Of a stretch of 22,183 bases of DNA, positions 1 through 6,242 are shown one piece after another. Numbering within the stretch: position 1 is the stretch's first letter; each line of letters opens with the position of its first letter. The notes beneath the pieces were generated by a model. That model was not told where the DNA came from. It made no database searches and was given only the letters and a program-made list of their open reading frames with translations. The position numbers were made by a program, and so were the translations under genes. Origin of the DNA: CAYYGL01 sp964471235 (lineage in GTDB: Bacteria; Calditrichota; Calditrichia; RBG-13-44-9; J075); the NCBI GenBank assembly GCA_964471235.1, contig CAYYGL010000073.1, forward strand, positions 1 through 22,183. Direction: 5' to 3'.

Positions 1-661
1 CGGTTACTCCGGTTAAAGTAGCGTTTCAATCCACGCGCCCGTGGGAGGGCGCGACCTCCGGATTCTACCCGCTCATTAGCTCGTGTTGTGTTTCAATCCA
101 CGCGCCCGTGGGAGGGCGCGACCTGAAGAGAAGATCGATCAGCTTTTTGTACAAGTGTTTCAATCCACGCGCCCGTGGGAGGGCGCGACCTTTTGGGAAG
201 CCTCATAACTAAGACGCTTAATAGTTTCAATCCACGCGCCCGTGGGAGGGCGCGACCCGCCTGCAGAGCTGCCACATCATCATCATTGCCTGTTTCAATC
301 CACGCGCCCGTGGGAGGGCGCGACGGTAACCTTTACTACCACATGTTTCTTATATTGGGTTTCAATCCACGCGCCCGTGGGAGGGCGCGACGGAGTGCTT
401 TTGGTGGGAATGCCGCTGCTGATTGAGTTTCAATCCACGCGCCCGTGGGAGGGCGCGACTTACCGGGGTGGATTTACTTATTTGGATTAGACATGTTTCA
501 ATCCACGCGCCCGTGGGAGGGCGCGACGGTTGGTCTTAGGAGAGGGAGAAATGTTTAAGCGTTTCAATCCACGCGCCCGTGGGAGGGCGCGACTTGGAGC
601 GAGTCTGTCATTTTATGATAGATATTATGTTTCAATCCACGCGCCCGTGGGAGGGCGCGAC
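1..661 (-). CRISPR. Type I-C CRISPR array (leader-proximal part; continues past left edge)
   Basis: Ten repeats of 33 nt, identical at every base, lie at 23-55, 90-122, 157-189, 224-256, 292-324, 359-391, 427-459, 495-527, 561-593 and 629-661. They enclose nine spacers of 33-35 nt; bases 1-22 are part of a tenth. On the minus strand, in the cas direction, each repeat starts GTCGCGCCC and ends GTGGATTGAAAC, the type I-C signature. It folds into a perfect 7-bp stem (CGCGCCC/GGGCGCG) with a 6-nt loop, followed by an 11-nt tail TGGATTGAAAC, the expected crRNA 5' handle after Cas5c cleavage. The leader lies on the right, so the newest spacer should be 594-628. None of the spacers visibly matches the rest of the window. 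Small ORFs here are translations of the repeat and are not genes. Confidence 0.98.
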
Positions 662-863
662 CGTATCACTTAAAAGTATAGTAAAATTAAGGGTTACACC
701 AGCATAAATCGCTGATCGGTAAAAATTTCTCCCGGAGACGTTCGACGAAGCATCGCGCATCATCGTAACTCCTTGTTTTTCAAAGACCGCTAACCCCCCG
801 GGATTTTCGGGTCCGCTTCGGTTAGCGATGCTCGAATCACCCGGGAAATACATCCCGCGCATC
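662..863 (-). promoter_or_regulatory. CRISPR leader
   Basis: This 202-nt non-coding stretch lies between the cas2 stop codon and the first repeat, on the side from which the array is transcribed, so it is the leader by position. A possible -10 box TATACT (minus strand, 675-680) would place transcription start a few bases before the first repeat, but I see no good -35. An inverted repeat, CGCTAACC at 788-795 with GGTTAGCG at 820-827, encloses a second smaller one (CCCG/CGGG) and could form a nested hairpin near the cas2 end. It might terminate or attenuate cas transcription, or be bound during spacer integration; neither is shown. A 76-residue minus-strand ORF here runs into the first repeat and is not credible. 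Confidence 0.75.
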
Positions 864-1154
864 TCAAATGATCATCGGGTCATCGAGATCACCGCCTGGT
901 CCCGCACCATGATGCTCCACCCGCCGTTTCCAATTTGCCCCCAGGTGATAAAAACGCAGGCTGTCCTGTTCTTCATCATAAATTGACAGCAGTTTGCTTT
1001 TTAATTTTTCCCACTGCGCCGGGGTCACCTGGCATTCGAACACCGAATTTTGAACCCGGATGCCATAGTTTAAACAGGTTTCTGCCGTTTTTCTCAGTCG
1101 CCGCCGACCGGCCGGGGTGGTGGTGGAGACATCATAACTGACCAATATCATCAT
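864..1154 (-). CDS. cas2: Cas2, CRISPR adaptation endoribonuclease-fold protein (type I-C)
   Basis: This 96-residue protein has the usual Cas2 length. It opens MMILVSYDVSTTTPAGRRRL, with the first-strand aspartate (D8), and contains NYGIRVQNSVFEC and DSLRFYHLGANWKRRVEH, all hallmarks of the type I-C subfamily. Cas2 dimers bridge two Cas1 dimers in the spacer-integration complex; nuclease activity is not needed for that role. It is the last gene of the operon. The first of two adjacent ATGs is chosen because GAGGAG lies about 8 nt upstream, at the very end of cas1. The gap from the cas1 stop is 12 nt, so the two are almost certainly co-translated. The stop codon is followed directly by the leader. 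Confidence 0.97.
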   Translation of the reverse strand: MMILVSYDVSTTTPAGRRRLRKTAETCLNYGIRVQNSVFECQVTPAQWEKLKSKLLSIYDEEQDSLRFYHLGANWKRRVEHHGAGPGGDLDDPMII

Positions 1155-1166
1155 GGTTGTTTCTCC

Positions 1167-2195
1167 TCATTTGAGATAAAAGGCCGGGTATTCGGGAATG
1201 TCGCCCCGGATAAAGCGTGCCATGAGTTGGGCCTGGATGTGCGGCAAGAGGCCGGTGGTCATCTTTTCTCCCAGGAGGGGATGGGTGACCGGTTCCTGTT
1301 TCCGTTTTTGATAGGCAGTGATCACCGTTTTGCGAGCCTGATCGCTGATTCGCACTTCGCCGGATTCTCGTTTCTCAAAATCGTCAGCGCGCACCTGGTT
1401 TAGATTGAGCAAATTGAGCATCACCCGGTCGCTGAAATAGGCGCGAAATTCTTCCATGATGTCTAAGGCAAGGCTGGGTCGGCCGGGGCGAATGCGGTGC
1501 AAAAATCCCACCTGGGGGTCCAGGCCGACCGCCTCCAGCGCAGAGCGAATATCGTTGACCAACAGGGCATAAAGAAAGGAAAGCAAGGCATTTACCGGAT
1601 CCAGTGGGGGACGCCGGGTTCTGCCGTTGAAGGCGAAATTTCCGTTGGGGGTCGTTATCAGTTCGGAAAGAACGCTAAAGTAGAGATTGGCGCATTCGCC
1701 TTCAATCCCTCGTAATTCTTCCAGGTTCCCGGCATTTCGGACGCTCTGGATTCGTTTGCCCAATGCATCGCAAACGGAGTGCAGGGCGGGAGAGGATTTT
1801 TCCGGATGATTGCGTTTATGCCGCATCAGCAGCGACCGGGAATTGGTGACTTTGGCGGCGATAATATTCCGGGCGACAGCCAGCGATTGCTCCGGATCGT
1901 CCGACATCCGGTATTGGGATTTGCGCAGCAGCACATTTCCCTGCTGGGCGCCATAGACCCGGGCAAGAAATTTTCCGTTTTCCGATAAATAACTGACGCC
2001 GACGTGGTTTTCGGCACAGAAAGCCATCAGGGCGGGGGTGAGCGGCTTGAATCCAAAACAAACGATATTTTCAATGGAATGGATGGGCGCCTGGAAAACC
2101 TTGCGGTTCTGAACTTCCACCACAAACGTGTTCCGTTCTTTGCGTACAAAGGCGTTATCGGTGGTGATGTATAAGGTGTTCAGATGTCGTTTCAT
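1167..2195 (-). CDS. cas1: Cas1, CRISPR integrase (type I-C)
   Basis: This 342-residue protein matches the normal type I-C Cas1 length. Cas1 is the metal-dependent integrase that inserts prespacers at the leader-repeat junction together with Cas2. The N-terminal beta domain begins MKRHLNTLYITTD. The catalytic C-terminal domain shows LRGIEGECANLYF (E165), GFLHRIRPGRPSLALDIMEE (H233, D245), so the three metal ligands are present. The ATG at 2195 is chosen because it overlaps the cas4 stop as ATGA and gives the standard N-terminus. An in-frame extension of 30 residues upstream would run inside cas4 and has no family support. There is no strong Shine-Dalgarno, so translation is probably coupled to cas4. 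Confidence 0.97.
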   Translation of the reverse strand: MKRHLNTLYITTDNAFVRKERNTFVVEVQNRKVFQAPIHSIENIVCFGFKPLTPALMAFCAENHVGVSYLSENGKFLARVYGAQQGNVLLRKSQYRMSDDPEQSLAVARNIIAAKVTNSRSLLMRHKRNHPEKSSPALHSVCDALGKRIQSVRNAGNLEELRGIEGECANLYFSVLSELITTPNGNFAFNGRTRRPPLDPVNALLSFLYALLVNDIRSALEAVGLDPQVGFLHRIRPGRPSLALDIMEEFRAYFSDRVMLNLLNLNQVRADDFEKRESGEVRISDQARKTVITAYQKRKQEPVTHPLLGEKMTTGLLPHIQAQLMARFIRGDIPEYPAFYLK

Positions 2196-2854
2196 GGGGT
2201 ATACAGTGTCTTTAGATATTGGTTTAATTTTCGTTCGCGCATTGCCCTGGGCTGGCAGGCATCCTGCAAGGAGCAGCGCTGGCATCTTTTAAGGAATTGG
2301 GATTGGGAGAGCTGGCTGCTCTGAAGCAGTTCCGTTAGGGTGGGAACATGCCGTTCGGCAATCAGTTGATGAACCGCCCGAATGATCTCCTCAGTTCGCT
2401 CCCGAAGCTGATCACTGATATCGACCGTGATGCGGCGGCGGATGCGCCCGTAAAAAAAGACGCCCCGGGGAATGCGGGTATCCAGCATTTCTTCCAGGCA
2501 GAGCGCCTGGGCGCAAAGCTGCACCTCGTCGCTGATATCCTGCTTGGGCTTCCCGGCTTTAAATTCCACCGGAACGACTTTGCGGGATGCGCCTCCCGAT
2601 CCGTGAAACTCGACCACATCGCAGCGGCCGGAGATGCCCAGCCGCCGCGAGTGGATGCGCAGTCCGCGGACCGTTCTTATCCCTCCACGAGATTGATAGG
2701 TGTCGCTGTCGACTTTTTCGTGCAGGAGATTGCCCCGTACGGTATAGAGGTTTTCCTGCCAGATGTCCTCGATATAGATAAGCGCACACTGCCGGGGGCA
2801 AAATACGTAATGCTGCAAGGCATTGACGTGAATGTAATCTTCTTCGGAATGCAC
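2192..2854 (-). CDS. cas4: Cas4, Fe-S RecB-family nuclease for prespacer processing
   Basis: This 220-residue protein is of normal length for a stand-alone Cas4. Cas4 trims prespacers and selects those with a correct PAM, working with Cas1-Cas2. The four iron-sulfur cysteines are visible: C19 in FCPRQC near the N-terminus and C191, C194, C200 in CQRCSLQDAC near the end. The RecB nuclease core shows H45, D79 (GRCDVVE), E97 and K99 (VPVEFKAGKP), and the QLCAQALCLEE helix. The start codon is GTG, 7 nt after the cas7 stop, with AGGA about 10 nt upstream overlapping the end of cas7. The gene overlaps cas1 by 4 nt. Its base composition is noticeably richer in G+C than cas8c and cas3. Confidence 0.96.
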   Translation of the reverse strand: MHSEEDYIHVNALQHYVFCPRQCALIYIEDIWQENLYTVRGNLLHEKVDSDTYQSRGGIRTVRGLRIHSRRLGISGRCDVVEFHGSGGASRKVVPVEFKAGKPKQDISDEVQLCAQALCLEEMLDTRIPRGVFFYGRIRRRITVDISDQLRERTEEIIRAVHQLIAERHVPTLTELLQSSQLSQSQFLKRCQRCSLQDACQPRAMRERKLNQYLKTLYTP

Positions 2855-2861
2855 GTCGATG

Positions 2862-3722
2862 TTATCCTGTCACTTCAACTATTTTAAAAGTTTCGGTGAC
2901 AGGCTCTCCATCCAGTAAAATCTGGTAATCCGAAAACTCACGCGCCGGTCCCTCAGTTGTACGCCGATGCTCTACTCTGGCGAACAACTCGTGTGCCGGC
3001 TTATTTCCCAGAGCGCTGCCATGTTTGAAAACAATCAGTTTCCGGGTGCTCATTAAACCACGGGCAGCGGAACGGTCATGTTCGAACATATCGATCAGAG
3101 CCTTCCAGAACAGATCAAGGTCTTCCTGGGAAAAACCGGTTTGCTCTGCCAGGTGAGCGGAAATGAATCCATGTGCGCGATACAATCCGTAAGGAACAGT
3201 GTATTTGCGGCCCATGGTACGGTTATCGCCGCCTTGCTTTTCTGCTTCCGCTTCCGTGGCAACTGCCATCCGGGTGATGCTGTGCTCCAATGCGACGACC
3301 GGATCTACTGAACGGGCAAAGGTGAGTTGAATCGGACCACGTACCTGGCCAGCATTATCACCAGTACTCATCACCGCTCCAAATGTCCGAATATCGAAAT
3401 AATTTCTGCACATCCACGCCCGAGCCGCTTCCGTTTTTTTGTTTTTATCCTTCTCTTTTACTTCTGGATCTTCATGTGCCTCTTTAATTAGCTGATTCAG
3501 AATAGCCTTTTCTTTTACAAAGATGTCATACGGTCGTTCGTGCTTCATGACCATTGAGACGTAGTTTCTCACCTTCCGCTTCAAACAGACATCCGTGACA
3601 ATACCCTCACCGTTTTCCGCGTCAATGCGCGGTAGATTGCCGGCATCCGGATCACCGTTGGGATTACCGTCTTTTACGTCAAAATAGAGAACAAAGTCAT
3701 AACGATTGGTAATTTTTCCCAT
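2862..3722 (-). CDS. cas7: Cas7c (Csd2), Cascade backbone subunit, type I-C
   Basis: This 286-residue protein begins MGKITNRYDFVLYFDVKDGN, followed by NPNGDPDAGNLPRID, the characteristic Csd2 opening. It is an RRM-fold subunit that polymerises along the crRNA spacer to form the backbone of the type I-C interference complex. Further family segments are FDIRTFGAVMS, GQVRGPIQLTFARS and MGRKYTVPYGLYRAHGF. The start is supported by AAAGGAG 6 nt upstream of the ATG. It lies 28 nt after cas8c and 7 nt before cas4. The strong ribosome-binding site fits the high copy number of this subunit in the complex (known for the family; inferred here). Confidence 0.97.
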   Translation of the reverse strand: MGKITNRYDFVLYFDVKDGNPNGDPDAGNLPRIDAENGEGIVTDVCLKRKVRNYVSMVMKHERPYDIFVKEKAILNQLIKEAHEDPEVKEKDKNKKTEAARAWMCRNYFDIRTFGAVMSTGDNAGQVRGPIQLTFARSVDPVVALEHSITRMAVATEAEAEKQGGDNRTMGRKYTVPYGLYRAHGFISAHLAEQTGFSQEDLDLFWKALIDMFEHDRSAARGLMSTRKLIVFKHGSALGNKPAHELFARVEHRRTTEGPAREFSDYQILLDGEPVTETFKIVEVTG

Positions 3723-3750
3723 GATTAACTCCTTTCAATAAAATTGGTGG

Positions 3751-4128
3751 TTATGCTTCAGTTGATTCGTTTTCACTTTTTTTGCTGATAAAAAAATCCT
3801 GCCGCTGATGATAATAGCCGACCGAAAAGTATGCCTGATCCTGCAGGGTCAAATGCGCCGGGAATTCGGAAATCTCCGACATAATTTCTCCAAGCATCTT
3901 CTCAAAATTTACTTTCCTGCCCGGATTGTCCAGTTTTGCCAGATGGTGGTTTTTTAACTTGAGTAACTGCGAAAAAACAGCCACCGGGCTGGTAGAAGCA
4001 GCGCCATAAAAACGGTCACGAATGGTAGCGTTGATGCCGGGGTTGGCTTCTTCCTGAATTTTTTCCAAAACCGCAAAAAGCCTTCCCAGACGATAGCCGG
4101 TGTTGGTGTTGGTTGGATCGAGCGCCAT
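3751..4128 (-). CDS. cas11c: Cas11c, small Cascade subunit from an internal start within cas8c
   Basis: An in-frame ATG at codon 455 of cas8c would give a 125-residue protein beginning MALDPTNTNTGYRLGRLFAV. It is preceded by AAGGAGA with GGAG 6 nt from the ATG, one of the best ribosome-binding sites in the window and far better than chance within a coding region. In type I-C systems the small subunit Cas11 is known to be produced by internal translation of cas8c, starting at an MxLDPxNxNxGYxLGRLFAV-like sequence, which this fits closely. The product is expected to be helical and to line the belly of Cascade in more than one copy, stabilising the R-loop. Expression has not been seen; the call rests on sequence and family precedent. 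Confidence 0.88.
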   Translation of the reverse strand: MALDPTNTNTGYRLGRLFAVLEKIQEEANPGINATIRDRFYGAASTSPVAVFSQLLKLKNHHLAKLDNPGRKVNFEKMLGEIMSEISEFPAHLTLQDQAYFSVGYYHQRQDFFISKKSENESTEA

Positions 4129-5490
4129 GGTGATCTCCTTTTCTGGTTGGTTATGAATTCGGTTAAAACGGTTAATTGTCGCTTTTAAAATTGCCGCGCG
4201 GGTGCGGGTTACATGCTGTTCTGCACGAATTCGGCGAATACATTGCTGCAATAATGTCATCGGGTATGGGCTTCCATCAAGGATACTTTCAACCATCGCT
4301 CCCGCTAAGTTGGGTGGTACATTGTCATTTTTGTATTGCAATGCTGTGGCGGTAAGGATACGGTAAAGCGAGAGGTATTCCGGGTCCTGGGGTGATCGAA
4401 TAATGTCGAAGTCATCAAAATGCAATTTAATTTTCTCACCAAATTCGGTGATCGTGCCCTGACGGAAGAACCGCACTGAGATCCGAGCCGCATTTGGTGC
4501 AAGTCCAAGCACGTAAAATCGCTCTTCACTGCGACTTAATCGCCCGGTGTTGATTGAGTCGTACAGTCCCTTTACAGCCTTCACACCCCGATCCGGGTCA
4601 TCTTTGGGTGGGTCGGTAATGAACCATTTAAATTCACTTTCCAGATCATATTCATTATCGGTTTCCTGGTTTTTGCCCGCCCAAAAGACAATTGTGGTAT
4701 CTGCTACAGTAGTTTTATTTTGTGAATCTTTCCCAAGCAAAATATTTAATGCTGTAGTGTAGGTAAACGCAGCTTCCTCACTAATGGGCGCATTATAATT
4801 TTGGGATTTATTATAGGAATTAAATGGAGACAGATTAAAGGAAACAAGCGCTGCACCTTTTGTATTTGCACCTCTTACCCCTTTAATATCCGGATGAAGT
4901 CTTGCTATTTCCACACCGCTTTTACCAGTAATCAAACAAATTCCGTCCCCACCAATGGTATCGGGTGGATAATGAGAAATTATATCATCACAGATAGTTG
5001 AGTGTGAATAGCCATCAATCTTAAAAACAATAAACGGATTTTCTTCTAACATTTGGTTCCATATGTCGGTAGAACCAGAATTGGTAATTTGGGCGACCGG
5101 ATCATTGTTCAGAAAATTTAAAAGTGCATTTACAGAAGGTAGGTTCAGGCCACCTAATTCATTATTTATCCGATCTTTAAAAGCGTTATGGCGTTTTGTT
5201 ACATCATCTCTTTTTCGGGGGTTGGCTCCGAGTGCATATTCAATATTATCCCAGAGCAAATAAGCCTTAATACCAACTGTCCGTTTTACCGATTGAGGAA
5301 CCAGAAATTTTCGAGCACGGCGTTTGCGCCCTTCTCCCTCTGTAGTTTCCTGAATTTCAACGAATCCCCCATTTTCAGAAATAACGATGATGTAAGGAAT
5401 CTCTTTGAATTCCCATCCCTGTTTGGGGATCAGATTATTGGGATCCACAGCTTTCCGTTGGTAATACTCATACAATGCCTGCAAAATCAT
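3751..5490 (-). CDS. cas8c: Cas8c (Csd1), large subunit of type I-C Cascade
   Basis: This 579-residue protein has the normal Cas8c length. Its N-terminus MILQALYEYYQRK, the middle segments FNSYNKSQNYNAPISEEAAF and FYVLGLAPNAARISVRFF, and the helical C-terminal part identify it. Cas8c recognises the PAM and helps open target DNA; its C-terminal 125 residues are also made separately as Cas11c. The ATG overlaps the cas5c stop (ATGA) and is preceded by the very strong site GAGGAGGT at 6 nt. Composition is odd: by hand count, 4621-5280 (about residues 70-290) is near 38% G+C, while the three lines just before it (4441-4620) are 48-57%. This suggests a faster-evolving or recombined N-terminal half. 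Confidence 0.96.
   Translation of the reverse strand: MILQALYEYYQRKAVDPNNLIPKQGWEFKEIPYIIVISENGGFVEIQETTEGEGRKRRARKFLVPQSVKRTVGIKAYLLWDNIEYALGANPRKRDDVTKRHNAFKDRINNELGGLNLPSVNALLNFLNNDPVAQITNSGSTDIWNQMLEENPFIVFKIDGYSHSTICDDIISHYPPDTIGGDGICLITGKSGVEIARLHPDIKGVRGANTKGAALVSFNLSPFNSYNKSQNYNAPISEEAAFTYTTALNILLGKDSQNKTTVADTTIVFWAGKNQETDNEYDLESEFKWFITDPPKDDPDRGVKAVKGLYDSINTGRLSRSEERFYVLGLAPNAARISVRFFRQGTITEFGEKIKLHFDDFDIIRSPQDPEYLSLYRILTATALQYKNDNVPPNLAGAMVESILDGSPYPMTLLQQCIRRIRAEQHVTRTRAAILKATINRFNRIHNQPEKEITMALDPTNTNTGYRLGRLFAVLEKIQEEANPGINATIRDRFYGAASTSPVAVFSQLLKLKNHHLAKLDNPGRKVNFEKMLGEIMSEISEFPAHLTLQDQAYFSVGYYHQRQDFFISKKSENESTEA
4134..4140 (-). promoter_or_regulatory. Internal Shine-Dalgarno site for cas11c
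   Basis: AAGGAGA on the minus strand, with GGAG 6 nt before the internal ATG at 4126-4128. It sits inside the cas8c reading frame (codons for K-E-I-T before the methionine) and sets the start of the small subunit. Confidence 0.85.
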
Positions 5491-6209
5491 CGCCGCACCT
5501 CCTCACTGTCTCGGGGTGGAACATGAACTACGCCACTTTCCAACCTAGCGCGAAAAAACATGGGTTGGGGGTCTTTCGGATTGGTGAAATCCAGATCGTA
5601 GAGCATAAATCCCAGGTCCCGGGTTTCCGGAATGGGTTTCAGCGTTACATCTTCCGGATTTTCCACCAGCCGAAAATGGCAGCTAAATTCCCGGCATCCC
5701 AGGTAAGGCTGGTTAAAGCACTGTCCTTTTTTTGCGCGGCGCTCAAACATGGCTAAATATTTGCCCGGGTTTTCATCCCCGGTGTCGCCTTCTTCTGAAG
5801 CGTCTTGCTTCCATAGGGTAGTCTGGGCATTTGGTTTTTTCTCGGTTGTCCTTTCTTCAGGCGGGATATATTCCATTGTAGCGAAGAAACGATAATGAAC
5901 ATCCCGAAGAAAAAGACTGGCGCGCTGCTGGCGCGAATCTTCAATAAAAATGCCATCACTGCGCTCACTCATTACATTCGCCACTTCATTCCGGCGCACC
6001 GATATGGTTTTAATAGGCTTGAGCACTTCAATTTTGTTCACCTGCCATCGGATGGCTGGCTTCCAAAAAACAGCCTCAAAAACCGCCCTTACTGCTGAAG
6101 GTGTGGGCACATCATAACTCACCCGCTCCACTTTCATTTCCGGTCGGGTAAAGCAGGCAAAGTCTCCCCATACCTCCAGGCAAAACGGTTTGAAATTTTG
6201 TTGTGTCAT
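5487..6209 (-). CDS. cas5c: Cas5c (Cas5d), pre-crRNA endonuclease and Cascade subunit
   Basis: This 240-residue protein contains VWGDFACFTRPEMKVERVSY, FEAVFWKPAIRW, SVRRNEV, QRASLFLRDVHYRFFA, FNQPYLGCREF and DLGFMLYDLDF, the standard Cas5c segments. Type I-C has no Cas6; Cas5c cuts the repeat at the base of its stem and stays on the 5' handle. I chose the ATG at 6209 because AAAGGAG lies 7 nt upstream and the family N-terminus starts here; a TTG 30 nt earlier would add ten residues lying over that ribosome-binding site. The family's active-site positions vary, and F48 in the FWKP segment stands where some homologues have tyrosine or histidine; I am not certain of that alignment. It overlaps cas8c by 4 nt and follows cas3 by 33 nt. 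Confidence 0.96.
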   Translation of the reverse strand: MTQQNFKPFCLEVWGDFACFTRPEMKVERVSYDVPTPSAVRAVFEAVFWKPAIRWQVNKIEVLKPIKTISVRRNEVANVMSERSDGIFIEDSRQQRASLFLRDVHYRFFATMEYIPPEERTTEKKPNAQTTLWKQDASEEGDTGDENPGKYLAMFERRAKKGQCFNQPYLGCREFSCHFRLVENPEDVTLKPIPETRDLGFMLYDLDFTNPKDPQPMFFRARLESGVVHVPPRDSEEVRR

Positions 6210-6242
6210 GGGTTTACTCCTTTCTATTAGAAGTTTCAACTG

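Noticed and set aside
93..490. Several ORFs of 60-83 codons across the CRISPR array on both strands
   Set aside because: They are translations of the repeat (recurring RPRARG-type or HAPVGGRD-type units) and spacers; an array explains them fully.
632..862. 76-codon minus-strand ORF in the leader
   Set aside because: It runs through the first repeat, has no family content and fills the leader position.
2196..2285. 30-residue N-terminal extension of Cas1
   Set aside because: It lies inside cas4; the ATG at 2195 overlaps the cas4 stop as ATGA and gives the standard Cas1 N-terminus and length.
2348..2887. 179-codon plus-strand ORF opposite cas4
   Set aside because: Antisense shadow of a GC-rich conserved gene; no recognisable domain and no ribosome-binding site.
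6210..6239. TTG start adding ten residues to Cas5c
   Set aside because: The added codons cover the AAAGGAG ribosome-binding site of the ATG at 6209.
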